Of a DNA stretch of 64,000 bases, positions 17,011 through 25,968 are shown in pieces. Both the position numbers and the translations under genes were made by a program. The DNA is taken from contig JACKBQ010000002.1 of the NCBI GenBank assembly GCA_020634455.1, forward strand, positions 1,798,001 to 1,862,000. The letters run 5' to 3'. Positions within the stretch are counted from its first letter, which is position 1, and each line of letters begins with the position of its first letter. The notes beneath the pieces were generated by a model. The model was given only the letters and a program-made list of their open reading frames with translations, made no database searches and was not told the DNA's origin. The DNA comes from Ardenticatenaceae bacterium. Its GTDB lineage: Bacteria > Chloroflexota > Anaerolineae > Promineifilales > Promineifilaceae.

Positions 17011-18240
17011 ATGAAACGTATTGTTCGATACAACTCGCCGCCCTGGAGCGCCAACAACAAACGTCTCGTTCTCTTAATCTTGTTCGTTTTGCTATCTCTG
17101 GCGCTTTACCGGTTTCGCTTGCTGCTGCTGCCTTTGATAATGGCCATGATCATGGCTTATCTCATTGAACCTCTGGTAACTCAATTGACAAAGCGCACAC
17201 CGCTCAGCCGCAACCTTTCGATTGGGCTGATTTATTTGTTTTTAGTCGCAGCCTTAGTATCGATTCCGGTGAGCACTATCAACCCCATAGTGACCCAGGT
17301 GAATAATTTCATTCACCGTACGCCGCAATATATTCGGGATATTGGAGAATTCTTTCAGGAACCCATCGTTATTCTTGATGACATTGTGATTCCGATTGAC
17401 CAGCTTTCCCTGGACCAATTGTTCACTTCTTTAAGCAGCAATGCGGTGCAGGTGGTCCAGACATTAGGCGGACAAACTATTAGTATTTTCGGTAGCCTGG
17501 CAACAGCCACAATTTCGACGGTAGGCTGGACGATTATGGTGCTGTTCCTGTCGTTTTACCTGGTGAAAGATCATGAAACGCTTTTTGAATCGATGATCAA
17601 GTTAGCGCCCAAATCGTATCACAGTGACTTGTATCAGCTGACCGAAGGTATTAGCGTCACCTGGAACTCTTTTTTGCGGGGTCAGCTGGTACTGTGCATG
17701 GTAGTGGGCACAATCATTTTTGTCATTGCGCTGATCATTGGGCTGCCAAATGCGATTACGTTGGCCTTGATTGCCGGGTTTATGGAGCTGATTCCGACGT
17801 TTGGGCCAATTTTAGCGGCCGTTCCCGCAGTCCTCATCGCCGCCATTCAGGCTGACGCCAGCTGGTTGGGCAATATCATGTCGCCGTTTTGGTTTGCCGT
17901 ACTGGTGATGGGGATTTATACGTTTATTTACCAATTCGAGAATTACTATCTGGTGCCGCGCATTATTGGGCATCATTTGAAGCTGCATCCGCTGGCAGTG
18001 ATTTTGGGCGTTTTGGGTGGGGCCAGCGTGGCCGGGATTCTGGGCGTAATGTTGGCAGCGCCGGTGCTGGCCAGTATCCGGCTCATCTGGATGTACATTT
18101 ATTGCAAGCTGACAGACCAGGACCCATTTTCGGATGAGTTTATGCCATTTACAAAGGTGAAGGCGCCGAGTACGGCCGTTTCCACCCCCACCGCTCCCCC
18201 TAACCCAGACAACCCCGACAACACCGCTCCTGCGAATTAG
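17011..18240 (+). CDS. AI-2E family transporter (PerM/YdiK-like permease)
   Basis: A 409-residue membrane protein with about eight hydrophobic segments. The first two are LVLLILFVLLSLALYRF and LLLPLIMAMIMAYLI; the family mark PLVTQL follows, then a soluble segment at 85-165, and the C-terminal LIPTFGPILAAVPAVL and HHLKLHPLAVILGVLGG motifs. This is the PF01594 (AI-2E transporter) family, which exports small solutes or ions; autoinducer transport should not be assumed. A Thr/Pro-rich tail (TAVSTPTAPPNPDNPDN) extends beyond the usual end. Confidence 0.92.
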   Translation: MKRIVRYNSPPWSANNKRLVLLILFVLLSLALYRFRLLLLPLIMAMIMAYLIEPLVTQLTKRTPLSRNLSIGLIYLFLVAALVSIPVSTINPIVTQVNNFIHRTPQYIRDIGEFFQEPIVILDDIVIPIDQLSLDQLFTSLSSNAVQVVQTLGGQTISIFGSLATATISTVGWTIMVLFLSFYLVKDHETLFESMIKLAPKSYHSDLYQLTEGISVTWNSFLRGQLVLCMVVGTIIFVIALIIGLPNAITLALIAGFMELIPTFGPILAAVPAVLIAAIQADASWLGNIMSPFWFAVLVMGIYTFIYQFENYYLVPRIIGHHLKLHPLAVILGVLGGASVAGILGVMLAAPVLASIRLIWMYIYCKLTDQDPFSDEFMPFTKVKAPSTAVSTPTAPPNPDNPDNTAPAN

Positions 18241-18355
18241 AACGGTGATGAACTGGTACTTTTACGCTGCTCTGTATAAAATTGACAGTATCTTAAGTTA
18301 GAAACGGCCGTTCACCCGCCGTGCCAATCTTCACAAAAAAGGAATAAAATCAGCC

Positions 18356-18541
18356 ATGAGTAAAGATGACAATATGGAAGTGGATATGGTTGCCGAAACC
18401 GAAAACTTTGCCGTCTGGCGCAGCCCGGACGAGGAAGGCTTTATTTATCACGTGGAGCTGGGCAGCATCACCCTGCACCTGGCGTCTGACGAGTGGGAAG
18501 AGTTTTTGGAGCTGATGAGCGACGCGAATGACAAGTCGTAG
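18356..18541 (+). CDS. Small conserved-looking acidic protein, unknown function
   Basis: A 61-residue acidic protein (SPDEEGFIYHVELGSITLHL, EWEEFLELMSDAND). The alternating beta/helix pattern and clean start (AAGGA about nine bases upstream) support a real gene. No motif was recognised. Its 3' end overlaps the likely start of radC by 14 bases, so the two are probably co-transcribed. Confidence 0.7.
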   Translation: MSKDDNMEVDMVAETENFAVWRSPDEEGFIYHVELGSITLHLASDEWEEFLELMSDANDKS

Positions 18542-19271
18542 TGACGGGAACGGCCGTTCCCTGGAAACCAACGAAGCCGCCACCTACACCCTCATGATGC
18601 GGGATCTGGCGGAGCATGACCGCCCCCGCGAGCGGCTGCTGAAAGTTGGGGAACGGGCCGTCTCCACGGCCGAACTCCTGGCAATCATTTTGCGCTCCGG
18701 CGTGCCGGGCGAAAACGTCCTGCGGCTGGCAGAGCGATTGCTGAACACCTTCAAGGATTTATCAGGGCTGGCGCGGGCTTCGATTACAGAATTGACCGCA
18801 GTAAAAGGCGTCGGCCCGGCCAAAGCGGTGGAGATCAAGGCGGCGTTGGAAATCGGCCGTCGGCTGTTGACCACCGCGCCGGAAGAAAAGCCGCGCATCA
18901 CCTCCCCCGCCGATGCCGCCAACCTGCTCATGTCTGAGATGAGCTTTTTGGAGAAGGAGCATTTGCGGCTGATTTTGCTGGACACGCGCAACCGCGTCCT
19001 GGCTACGCCCACGATTTACATCGGCAGCCTGAACACCTCCGTCATTCGCCTGGGCGAGCTGTTTCGGGCGGCAATTAAGGAAAATGCGGCCGCGTTCATC
19101 GTGGCCCACAACCACCCCTCCGGCGACCCCTCGCCCTCCCCCGAAGATGTGGCCGTAACGCGGCAGCTGGTGCAGGCGGGCTCCCTGCTCAATATTGATG
19201 TGCTGGACCACATCGTTATTGGCCACAATCGGTTCGTTTCTATGAAAGAGCGGGGGTTGGGATTTTCGTAG
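18528..19271 (+). CDS. radC: RadC family JAB/MPN metalloprotein
   Basis: A 247-residue protein with the N-terminal helix-hairpin-helix-like UPF0758 domain (RPRERLLKVGERAVSTAELLAIILRSG; TAVKGVGPAKAVEIKAALE) and the C-terminal JAB domain with zinc-site motif AHNHPSGDPSPSPED. The molecular role of RadC is unsettled; it is not required for recombination in E. coli as once thought. The ATG at 18528 overlaps the preceding small gene; ATG 18594 (MMRDLAEHDRPRERLL) is an alternative and matches the family start better. Confidence 0.93.
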   Translation: MTSRSDGNGRSLETNEAATYTLMMRDLAEHDRPRERLLKVGERAVSTAELLAIILRSGVPGENVLRLAERLLNTFKDLSGLARASITELTAVKGVGPAKAVEIKAALEIGRRLLTTAPEEKPRITSPADAANLLMSEMSFLEKEHLRLILLDTRNRVLATPTIYIGSLNTSVIRLGELFRAAIKENAAAFIVAHNHPSGDPSPSPEDVAVTRQLVQAGSLLNIDVLDHIVIGHNRFVSMKERGLGFS

Positions 19272-19294
19272 CGAAGCAAGTACACTTCTGAGCT

Positions 19295-20494
19295 ATGGCA
19301 AGACAAGAACTTTTGACAAACGGCCGTATCGGCAAACCATTTCATCCGTATCGTGACAACAAAAATTTGATTACCGCCGCCGGCTGGGCACCCTGGTGGC
19401 TGGACGCCGCCGAGGGCGCACCCGACTGGAAAAATCGCACCCCCGTTTTTAGCGCCTACACCATGGACGACAGCCTGACGCAGCAGCTGAGTACCCCCTG
19501 GGGGACGCATGAGGCCGGCCTGTGGCAGCAAATCCCCTCCGTGGCAGGCAACCAGTACGAATTGAGCGTGGAGGGGCAGGCGTGGTCCAGTGAAGATGCC
19601 TCCCCTGGCAGCCAGTTGGAAGCCAGCGACGTGAATTTGCAGGTGGGCATTGACCCAACGGGAGGCCTGGACCCGACCAGCCCGCTGATTGTGTGGGGCG
19701 AGGTGGCCCAACCGCTGAGCCATTGGGAGACGGTGCGCGTCCAGGCGGAAGCGGAAGCGTCCATCATCACCATTTTTGTGAAGTCGGCCCCGAATTTGCC
19801 CAAGCGGATGCAGTCTGTCTTTTGGCGGAATGCGTATTTGCGCCCCATCGGGCGGCACAAGCGCGGGGTGAACATTGTGGGCTTGGGCGATACGCACATC
19901 GCCCTGGAGCCTGAACAGCCGAAACCGGGGGAACCGATTACGGCCGTTATCTCCTCCAGCCGCGAGCACCAGTACGTCAACCTCATCGTCAACCGCCCGG
20001 ATGACGCGCTGGGCAAGGTGACAAACAAAGGCAAAACGCTGGACGGCGACCGCACCCTGTGGCGCTACGAGTTCAGCACGGATATGGATGGCCTGTACGA
20101 CATTCGTTTTGTGGGGGATTTTGGGGCGCGGCTGCTGGCGCTGCGCCTGCTGCAAGTGGCGCGCAATGTGCAGCTCGTCCCCAGCGATTCGGCGCGAATG
20201 AGCTACCGACGCGTCTACGTTTTGCTGCCGCCGACGGCCAGCCAGAAGTGGGTGTTGGCGGCGGCGAGGGGGGGGTATGACGGCCGTTTCACCATTGGCT
20301 TCTCGGCAGATGACGCGGGCATTGGCAATCTGGAAAACCGGCACGTGTTGGCCGTAAACCCGCACCATTGGCCCGAAGTGCTGACGGCGAGCTGGTTCCA
20401 GCAGCATTATCCGGGGGTGAAATTTACACCAGTGGTCGCCAATCAGCCCGAAGATTTGGAAGCATGGCTCAAAAACTGGACGGGGTTGGACTAA
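19295..20494 (+). CDS. Hypothetical protein with carbohydrate-binding-like N-terminal domain
   Basis: A 399-residue protein without signal peptide. Residues 30-185 have the look of a galactose-binding/CBM-type beta-sandwich (TPWGTHEAGLWQQIPSVAGN, YELSVEGQAWSS, SHWETVRVQAEAEASIITIF, SVFWRNAYLRPIG). Residues 200-310 form a second beta-rich region, and a third region (VYVLLPPTASQKWVLAAARGG) may be alpha/beta. A similar C-terminal domain occurs in the FecR-like protein encoded next door on the other strand (ESLRLLVTFRIINQ...). Function unknown; a structural or binding role is suggested. Confidence 0.75.
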   Translation: MARQELLTNGRIGKPFHPYRDNKNLITAAGWAPWWLDAAEGAPDWKNRTPVFSAYTMDDSLTQQLSTPWGTHEAGLWQQIPSVAGNQYELSVEGQAWSSEDASPGSQLEASDVNLQVGIDPTGGLDPTSPLIVWGEVAQPLSHWETVRVQAEAEASIITIFVKSAPNLPKRMQSVFWRNAYLRPIGRHKRGVNIVGLGDTHIALEPEQPKPGEPITAVISSSREHQYVNLIVNRPDDALGKVTNKGKTLDGDRTLWRYEFSTDMDGLYDIRFVGDFGARLLALRLLQVARNVQLVPSDSARMSYRRVYVLLPPTASQKWVLAAARGGYDGRFTIGFSADDAGIGNLENRHVLAVNPHHWPEVLTASWFQQHYPGVKFTPVVANQPEDLEAWLKNWTGLD

Positions 20495-20504
20495 ATCCCA
20501 AACC

Positions 20505-20567
20505 GAGGAGTGAGCATCCTCAGATGCGAACGGGGCCGGAGGCGCATCTGAGGATGGCTTACTCCTC
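20505..20567. repeat. 24-bp-arm inverted repeat downstream of the CBM-like gene
   Basis: GAGGAGTGAGCATCCTCAGA and TGCG on the left pair with CGCA and TCTGAGGATGGCTTACTCCT on the right (two mismatches or bulges). No T-run follows. It lies between convergent genes and may act as a bidirectional transcription barrier or be a small mobile palindrome. Confidence 0.75.
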
Positions 20568-20577
20568 ATCGAAAATT

Positions 20578-20680
20578 GTCATTCTGAGTGAAACGAAGAA
20601 TCCCGACCCACTGTGCCTGCCAAACATGCCTCTTTGACAACTGCTACTCGGTTGGGATGCTTCACTCCGTTCAGCATGAC
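20578..20680. repeat. GTCATTCTGAG-type dispersed inverted repeat
   Basis: Left arm GTCATTCTGAGTGAAACGAA then GAATCCC; right arm GGGATGCTTCACTCCGTTCA then GCATGAC, which is its imperfect reverse complement. This matches a short repeat of the form GTCATTCTGAGCGAAGCGAA that is scattered through genomes of several phyla. It encodes nothing visible. Confidence 0.75.
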
Positions 20681-20697
20681 AAGAGGGAGTTGGTAGC

Positions 20698-21975
20698 TTA
20701 ATCCGCAGCCAGCAAAGTCACATCCACCACTTCTACCTCAAAGCCGTGGCCCGATGAGACCAAAATAAGGCTCTCGATGAAGCGGGGCGGGACGCGTCCC
20801 TGACGCGAGATTTCTTCTCCTAAATCAACATCGTAGAAATATTCCTGACCTAACGGCACTTTTTCGTGTACGTCTTGAATCATCGCGCAAGGGATACAGC
20901 CATCTGGCTGCACGCCGGGAATGGGGTCGCCGACGGCGTAGAAGCCGTGCTGCCAGGTGTTGGAGAAGCCGCTGCCGTCCACGTAATTGACCCGCACGAA
21001 GAGCGGGCACTCACTACCGGCGATGCCGCACACTTCCAGCGACTGGTTGATGATGCGGAACGTCACCAGCAGGCGCAGCGACTCCACTTCGGCCACGTCC
21101 TGGTTGACGGATTGGCGCACCAGCACGTCGGCGTGGCCCACGCCCTCGCGGCTGATGTTGAGGCGCGGCTCCTCGCCCGCATCCAGCACGCGCACCTGCC
21201 CGGCGGGCTGGTCGGCCCGCTCCACGTTCCAGGGAAAGATAGTCCAGCGGTTCAGTTCCTGGCTAAAATCGCCGTTTACCACCAGATTGCGCTCCGTTTC
21301 CAGCGGCCCGACAGGGGCAGCGCCCGTGGGAATCACGCCGCGCTGGTTTTCAACAAGCGTGAGGCTGCTCGTATCATCCGCAGCCGTGATGTTCACCTGC
21401 CCCGACTGCACTGTCACCTGGGTCTCGTCGTTGTTGACGAGGATGGTGTACTGCCCCGGCGTCTGGATGGTGATGTCGCTTTGCGGGCTGGCGATGAGGA
21501 TTTGCGACGGCCGTTCTCCAAAATCGGGCACAGTGAGGCGGATACGGCCGTTGTCCAGCCGCAAACTCAAACTGTTCTCCTTGTCGCTCACGCCAAAGCG
21601 GGGTGTGGACGCCTCCAGCAGCGTCAGGTCGGTGCTGCTGTACACCTGCAAGCGGGCCAGCAGCGTCTCCACGTTGGGCGGATTCACGGCGATGAGCGCC
21701 GAAGCGGTGTTACCCGTCAGCACCCGCTCACCGGGGGCGATGACGACGCCGCCCTCCCCCGCCAGCAGCGCCGTGCGGTCGCCGGTGCTGTTGTCGATGC
21801 CCACCGTGCCCTGGTTAGCCTGCACAAAAATCACCAGCGACTCGGTGAGATTTTGCAGCAGCGCATTGGCCGTGATTGGCACGGCAATCGTAAAAATCAT
21901 GCAAACGGTGAAGCTGGCCAGCAGCACCACCCACGCCAGACGTTGACGCTCTACCTTACTTTTTTCTTCAACCAT
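20698..21975 (-). CDS. FecR-domain protein with C-terminal binding domain, membrane anchored
   Basis: A 425-residue protein. An N-terminal transmembrane helix (LAWVVLLASFTVCMIFTIAV, about residues 13-37) anchors it outside the membrane. Residues 50-215 resemble a FecR beta-solenoid (GEGGVVIAPGERVLTGNTAS, TPGQYTILVNNDETQVTVQS, GQVNITA). Residues 230-425 look like a carbohydrate-binding sandwich (NLVVNGDFSQELNRWTIFPW, GHADVLVRQSVNQDV). There is no sigma factor or TonB receptor gene nearby, so classical iron signalling is not indicated. Tentatively a surface binding protein. Confidence 0.8.
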   Translation of the reverse strand: MVEEKSKVERQRLAWVVLLASFTVCMIFTIAVPITANALLQNLTESLVIFVQANQGTVGIDNSTGDRTALLAGEGGVVIAPGERVLTGNTASALIAVNPPNVETLLARLQVYSSTDLTLLEASTPRFGVSDKENSLSLRLDNGRIRLTVPDFGERPSQILIASPQSDITIQTPGQYTILVNNDETQVTVQSGQVNITAADDTSSLTLVENQRGVIPTGAAPVGPLETERNLVVNGDFSQELNRWTIFPWNVERADQPAGQVRVLDAGEEPRLNISREGVGHADVLVRQSVNQDVAEVESLRLLVTFRIINQSLEVCGIAGSECPLFVRVNYVDGSGFSNTWQHGFYAVGDPIPGVQPDGCIPCAMIQDVHEKVPLGQEYFYDVDLGEEISRQGRVPPRFIESLILVSSGHGFEVEVVDVTLLAAD

Positions 21976-22017
21976 AAAAATAGTTCAGCAATCAGCAAAA
22001 TTTTTTGTTTGTAAAAA

Positions 22018-22086
22018 ATCTATCAAAGATTAAAAAGATTTCGCAGATTTTTGCCTTTAATCTGTGTAATCTGCGCAATCTGCTGA
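22018..22086. repeat. Intergenic repeat, AATCTGTGTAATCTGCG family (copy 1)
   Basis: ATCTATCAAAGATTAAAAAG and ATTTCGCAGATTT on the left are answered by TTTAATCTGTGTAATCTGCG on the right. A second partial copy lies at 63320-63350. It fills the gap between the FecR-like gene and acyP, both leftward. Confidence 0.75.
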
Positions 22087-22102
22087 TAAAAACGCTTGAA
22101 AA

Positions 22103-22399
22103 TTACCCCAGGTACTTGACCGAAAATCTACTGAATTCGCCCGTAGCGTCGGCCCATTTTTCCTCGACGCGCTGGACGTGGGCGGCGGGAGAACCTTCAT
22201 GCAAAAAGGCGACCATCTGACGCAAGGCGGCTTCATCCCCCTCGGCGACGACTTTGACCGTGCCGTCTCGCTGGTTGGCCACCCAGCCCGTCATGCCCAG
22301 CCGGTTGGCGGCGCGGTGGGTGTGGTAGCGAAAGGAAACCCCTTGCACGTAGCCGTGGACAACGGCCGTTAGCTGCTTCTGTTGGTTTGGTTCGGACAT
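22103..22399 (-). CDS. acyP: Acylphosphatase
   Basis: A 98-residue protein with the complete acylphosphatase core: VHGYVQGVSFRYHTHRAA with the phosphate-binding Arg, and MTGWVANQRDGTVKVVAEG with the catalytic Asn. It hydrolyses acyl phosphates such as acetyl phosphate and carbamoyl phosphate. The start is ATG at 22399 because GAGGAG sits just upstream on the minus strand and the family begins here; a longer frame is open but lacks support. Confidence 0.93.
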   Translation of the reverse strand: MSEPNQQKQLTAVVHGYVQGVSFRYHTHRAANRLGMTGWVANQRDGTVKVVAEGDEAALRQMVAFLHEGSPAAHVQRVEEKWADATGEFSRFSVKYLG

Positions 22400-22512
22400 A
22401 ATTCTCCTCAGGCGAATTATACCCAAGGGTGGCGGGGAAAAGTAGGTGCGGTGGAACGGCCGTAGGGCAATAACCTCCCAAGCGGCTACCTTGCGCTGGA
22501 ATTTAATTGCGT

Positions 22513-22541
22513 TTGTTTCCATAACTAGCTTTCGCTATACT
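22513..22541 (+). promoter_or_regulatory. Possible promoter of the CSLREA/Calx-beta surface protein gene
   Basis: TTGTTT at 22513-22518, 17-base spacer, TATACT at 22536-22541. The -10 is near consensus. About 130 bases of A+T-rich leader follow before the ATG at 22672; no other feature is seen there. Confidence 0.4.
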
Positions 22542-22671
22542 CTTCACATCGTGTTTCAGCACCCAAGTACGTATTTAACCACTTGGCAAGTTTTAAAATT
22601 TGTGCAGTCCTTAACGATGATTAAAGTATTTCACGTTAAATTAATAAATTCCAGGAACTGAAAAGGAAATC

Positions 22672-24776
22672 ATGAAGCAATCACGGATCCTATTAACTGT
22701 TTTGTTCCCCTTGTTTGCATTCGCAACTCTTATGCACACGGTACGCACGCAAGCCAGCCCAACTGCTCCCAATACCATAATCACTGTTAACAGCTCTCTG
22801 GATGCCACCGACATCAACCCAGGTGACGGTATTTGCGAAACAGGGGTCGGTAATGGCATTTGTACGCTTCGAGCAGCTGTACAAGAAACTAATAGTTTGC
22901 CAGGTGCTGATACAATTAATTTGCCGGCGATGACGCTCTATCTAACGGTTCTAGGCAGCTATGACGATGATGTTGCCGCCTGGGGTGATTTTGATATTAC
23001 CGATGATCTTACCATTAATGGAACAGATACTTTAACCAGTATTATTGATGGCAATAATTTAGATCGCATTTTTGAAATTCATAACGATAGCCAAGTCCAT
23101 TTCGATCAATTGACGATTCAAAATGGGCTTGCAACAAATCTCGGTACTAATGTGGCTGAAGGTGCTGCCATTTATAATGAATCTGGCACCTTAACAGTTA
23201 CCAACACTATTTTCCGTGATAATCTCGCTTGGCGCGGTGGGGCTATTGCCAATGCTGGCAGCACAGCAACATTGACTGTTTCTAACAGTTATTTTATAAG
23301 CAATACCGCCACTCAAGGTGGGTCTATCTATCTTGCCTTTAGTTATGCAACCTTATCAGATAGTGTGGTTCAAAATAATATTGCTAGTAGTGGAAATGGA
23401 GGAGGAATAGGTAGCTGGGGTGGTGTGATGACCGTTACGGATAGTCTCATTGAAAATAATCAAGCTGAGATGGGGATTGGCGGGGGAATCTCTAACCAAA
23501 GTGGCACCAGTATGGGGGAACTGTTTATTAAAAATAGTATCATTTCCGGTAACGTTGCTTATGGTGGAGGTGGTGTCCAAAGTTCTAAACCTATCTTCAT
23601 ACAGGATAGCCAAATACGTGACAATATCGCATTAGGTGGGGGGGGGGAATTCTTTCTGTTGATACCACTTTAATTACAAATACTATTATCGCTGATAATA
23701 AAGCGGGGACAGATGGTGGAGGGATAGCAATTGCTTACGACGGTGATGTCTCTATCTCTAAATCGACATTGCAAAACAATTTCGCCGGTGGTCAAGGAGG
23801 TGGTCTTCATGCTCTGAACGATCAAACGTGGCTGACGGCAACGGCCGTTGTCAGCAATGTCGCCACCACCGTGGGTGGTGGCATCGTAATTCTTGAAAAC
23901 CTGAATATTCTCAATTCAACAATAAGCGGCAATCAGGCCGGTACTCAGGGAGGAGCTATTTATCAAACCAGTGCAACTGGCAATGGAATAGTGAATGTGA
24001 CGAATAGTTCACTGATCAATAATATCGCTGCTGATACAGGGGGACTCTTTCACAATGATCGTGGTGAAGTTCACATCTGGAATAGCATCATTGCAGATAA
24101 TAGCCACAATAATTGCCACGGTACTCAGGGCCTTATCTCTGAAGGACATAATTTAGTTGATAGATTAGATTGCCCATTCAACCTGATGACAGATTGGCTA
24201 AATACAGATCCACTTCTTGGTCCACTTCAAGATAACGGTGGGGATGTTTTGACTCACGCATTATTACCATTTAGTCCAGCGGTAGATAAAGCCAATAACA
24301 ATAGCTGTCCTAGTACAGACCAACGTGGCATTACCCGCCCCATAGATGCAACTGATATCGGTACCGCTCGCTGTGATATAGGAGCTTATGAATATAATGG
24401 CACGAATGATTGGTTGCGTATTACTGATGCCACTATTTGGGAAAGTCTTGATGGCACACCTGTAACCATAACTATACCTGTCCAACTTTGGACTCCACAA
24501 ACAAAAACGGTCACGGTTTCCTACACGACAGCCTCTGGTACAGCCACCTTACCAGATGATTATCAGCCAATATCTGGCATCTTGACATTTCCCCCTAGCA
24601 ACACTATGCAAACAATCGATGTCGTCATTTATAGTACATTACCCTTAGAAGATATGGAATTTTTCTATATCAACTTAATGACAGCTACAAATGCCGCGAT
24701 CGCAGATGATCAAGCAACCATTACTATCCATGACACCTATAAAATTTATTTACCATTGATAAATAGTGAACCTTAA
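22672..24776 (+). CDS. Secreted beta-helix / CSLREA / Calx-beta surface protein, frameshifted at a G10 tract
   Basis: A roughly 701-residue protein split by a -1 shift. The first frame (22672-23673) has a signal peptide (ILLTVLFPLFAFATLMHTV), a CSLREA-type motif (GICTLRAAVQETN) and parallel beta-helix repeats (YNESGTLTVTNTIFRDN, GGGIGSWGGVMTVTDSLIEN). It dies 26 bases after ten G residues at 23638-23647. The next frame is open from the tract to 24776 and continues the helix (GILSVDTTLITNTIIADNKA). A choice-of-anchor-like block follows (DPLLGPLQDNGGDVLTHAL, CDIGAYEYNG), then a Calx-beta domain (VTVSYTTASGTATLPDDYQP) and the tail YKIYLPLI. Eight or eleven Gs would restore one frame. Either contingency-locus phase variation or a homopolymer error explains it. 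It is more A+T-rich than its neighbours. Confidence 0.8.
23638..23647 (+). repeat. Homopolymeric G10 tract inside the surface-protein gene
   Basis: Ten consecutive G residues, following ATTAGGT and preceding AATTC, located exactly where the reading frame shifts. Adding one G or removing two joins the upstream and downstream frames without an intervening stop. Confidence 0.9.
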
Positions 24777-24814
24777 CCACAGACTGGAACAGAAATTTTT
24801 GAGGAAATAGGGGT

Positions 24815-24850
24815 AACTTTTAGATGTAATCAACGGAGAATCTAAAAGTT
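24815..24850. terminator. Hairpin between convergent surface-protein and pyrD genes
   Basis: Perfect 11-bp arms AACTTTTAGAT / ATCTAAAAGTT with a 14-base loop. Its position between convergent genes suggests a bidirectional stop, but there is no clear T-run on either side. Confidence 0.4.
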
Positions 24851-25910
24851 AGCAACAAATCAGAGAAAGTTTTGCTAAGTCGCGGAGGATGTTACCGGCG
24901 AAGGCAGGGCCTTCGTAGATGAGGCTGGTGTAGAGCTGCACCAGGCTGGCACCGGCGTCTAGCTTGGCCTGTACGTCAGCCACCGTTCTGATACCCCCCA
25001 CGCCAATAATGGGCAAACGGCCGTTGGTCACCCGCCAAATATGCTTAATCAGCTCCGTACTTTTTTCCCGCAGCGGCAACCCACTCAAGCCCCCCGTCTC
25101 CTGCTGGTTGGGCGAGTGCAGCCCGTCGCGGGCAATGGTGGTGTTGGTGGCAATGATGGCGTCAATCTTGTTGTCTTGAACGGCCGTTAAAATTTCATCC
25201 AATTCCTCCAGCGACAAATCCGGGGCAATTTTGATGAATAACGGCCGTTTCGCAATCCCATGCGCCACCGCCAATTTCTCATTCTCCGCCACCAGCGCCC
25301 CCAGCAGCTGGCCCAGATAATCCCCACCTTGCAGCTCCCGCAGCCCCGGCGTGTTGGGCGAGCTAATGTTCACCGCCAGATAATCGGCAAACGGATAAAC
25401 CGCCTGCATCACGGCAATGTAGTCGCCCGCCGCTTCCGCCAGCGGCGTCTCTTTTTGCTTGCCCAGGCTCACGCCCAGAATGAAATCGTGGGGTTTTGCC
25501 GCCAATTTTTGCAGCCGGGGCAGCGCCGCCTGCACGCCGCCGTTGGGGAAGCCCATCCGGTTGATAATTGCCCCATCCTCCGGCAGGCGGAAGATGCGCG
25601 GGCGCGGATTGCCCGCCTGCGGGTGCGGCGTCAGCGTGCCCACCTCGATGTGGCCAAAGCCGAGGGCTGCCAAACCGGGCACCACGCGCACGTCTTTGTC
25701 GAAGCCTGCGGCCATGCCCAGCACGTTGGGGAAGGTAAGTCCGGCGAATTGAACTGGATTTTTGGGGAGGAGGCCAGCGATTTTGGTTAGGAACGGCCGT
25801 CCCATCCCACCCTGCCCCAATTCCAGCAGCCGCAACGTCCGGTCGTGCACCGTCTCCGCATCCATGCGCCGCAAAATCGGAAACACAAACCGCGAATAAA
25901 AATTAGCCAA
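24849..25910 (-). CDS. pyrD: Dihydroorotate dehydrogenase (quinone), class 2
   Basis: A 353-residue flavoprotein with the class 2 N-terminal helical region (FYSRFVFPILRRMDAETVHD), GLTFPNVLGMAAGFDKD, FGHIEVGTLTPHPQAGNPRP, INRMGFPNGG, LAVNISSPNTPGLRELQ (catalytic Ser region) and IIGVGGIRTVADVQAKLDAG. It oxidises dihydroorotate to orotate in pyrimidine synthesis, coupled to membrane quinones. TTG 25910 is proposed as start (AAGGGG a few bases upstream) because the longer frame to ATG 25961 translates the lepA terminator hairpin (MRRTSKVRR). The alternative start should still be considered. Confidence 0.93.
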   Translation of the reverse strand: MANFYSRFVFPILRRMDAETVHDRTLRLLELGQGGMGRPFLTKIAGLLPKNPVQFAGLTFPNVLGMAAGFDKDVRVVPGLAALGFGHIEVGTLTPHPQAGNPRPRIFRLPEDGAIINRMGFPNGGVQAALPRLQKLAAKPHDFILGVSLGKQKETPLAEAAGDYIAVMQAVYPFADYLAVNISSPNTPGLRELQGGDYLGQLLGALVAENEKLAVAHGIAKRPLFIKIAPDLSLEELDEILTAVQDNKIDAIIATNTTIARDGLHSPNQQETGGLSGLPLREKSTELIKHIWRVTNGRLPIIGVGGIRTVADVQAKLDAGASLVQLYTSLIYEGPAFAGNILRDLAKLSLICC

Positions 25911-25928
25911 AACAAACCCCTTGGCAAA

Positions 25929-25962
25929 AAAGATGCGACGCACTTTTGAAGTGCGTCGCATC
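25929..25962 (-). terminator. Intrinsic terminator of lepA
   Basis: Perfect 14-bp stem GATGCGACGCACTT / AAGTGCGTCGCATC with a 3-base loop. Read on the minus strand it is followed by a run of six T. It sits directly after the lepA stop and just upstream of pyrD. Confidence 0.85.
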
Positions 25963-25968
25963 TGAAAA

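Noticed and set aside
18282..18310. Promoter using TTGACA at 18282
   Set aside because: No acceptable -10 lies 16-18 bases downstream.
25911..25961. Longer pyrD start at ATG 25961
   Set aside because: The extra codons lie in the perfect lepA terminator hairpin; TTG 25910 has an AAGGGG upstream.
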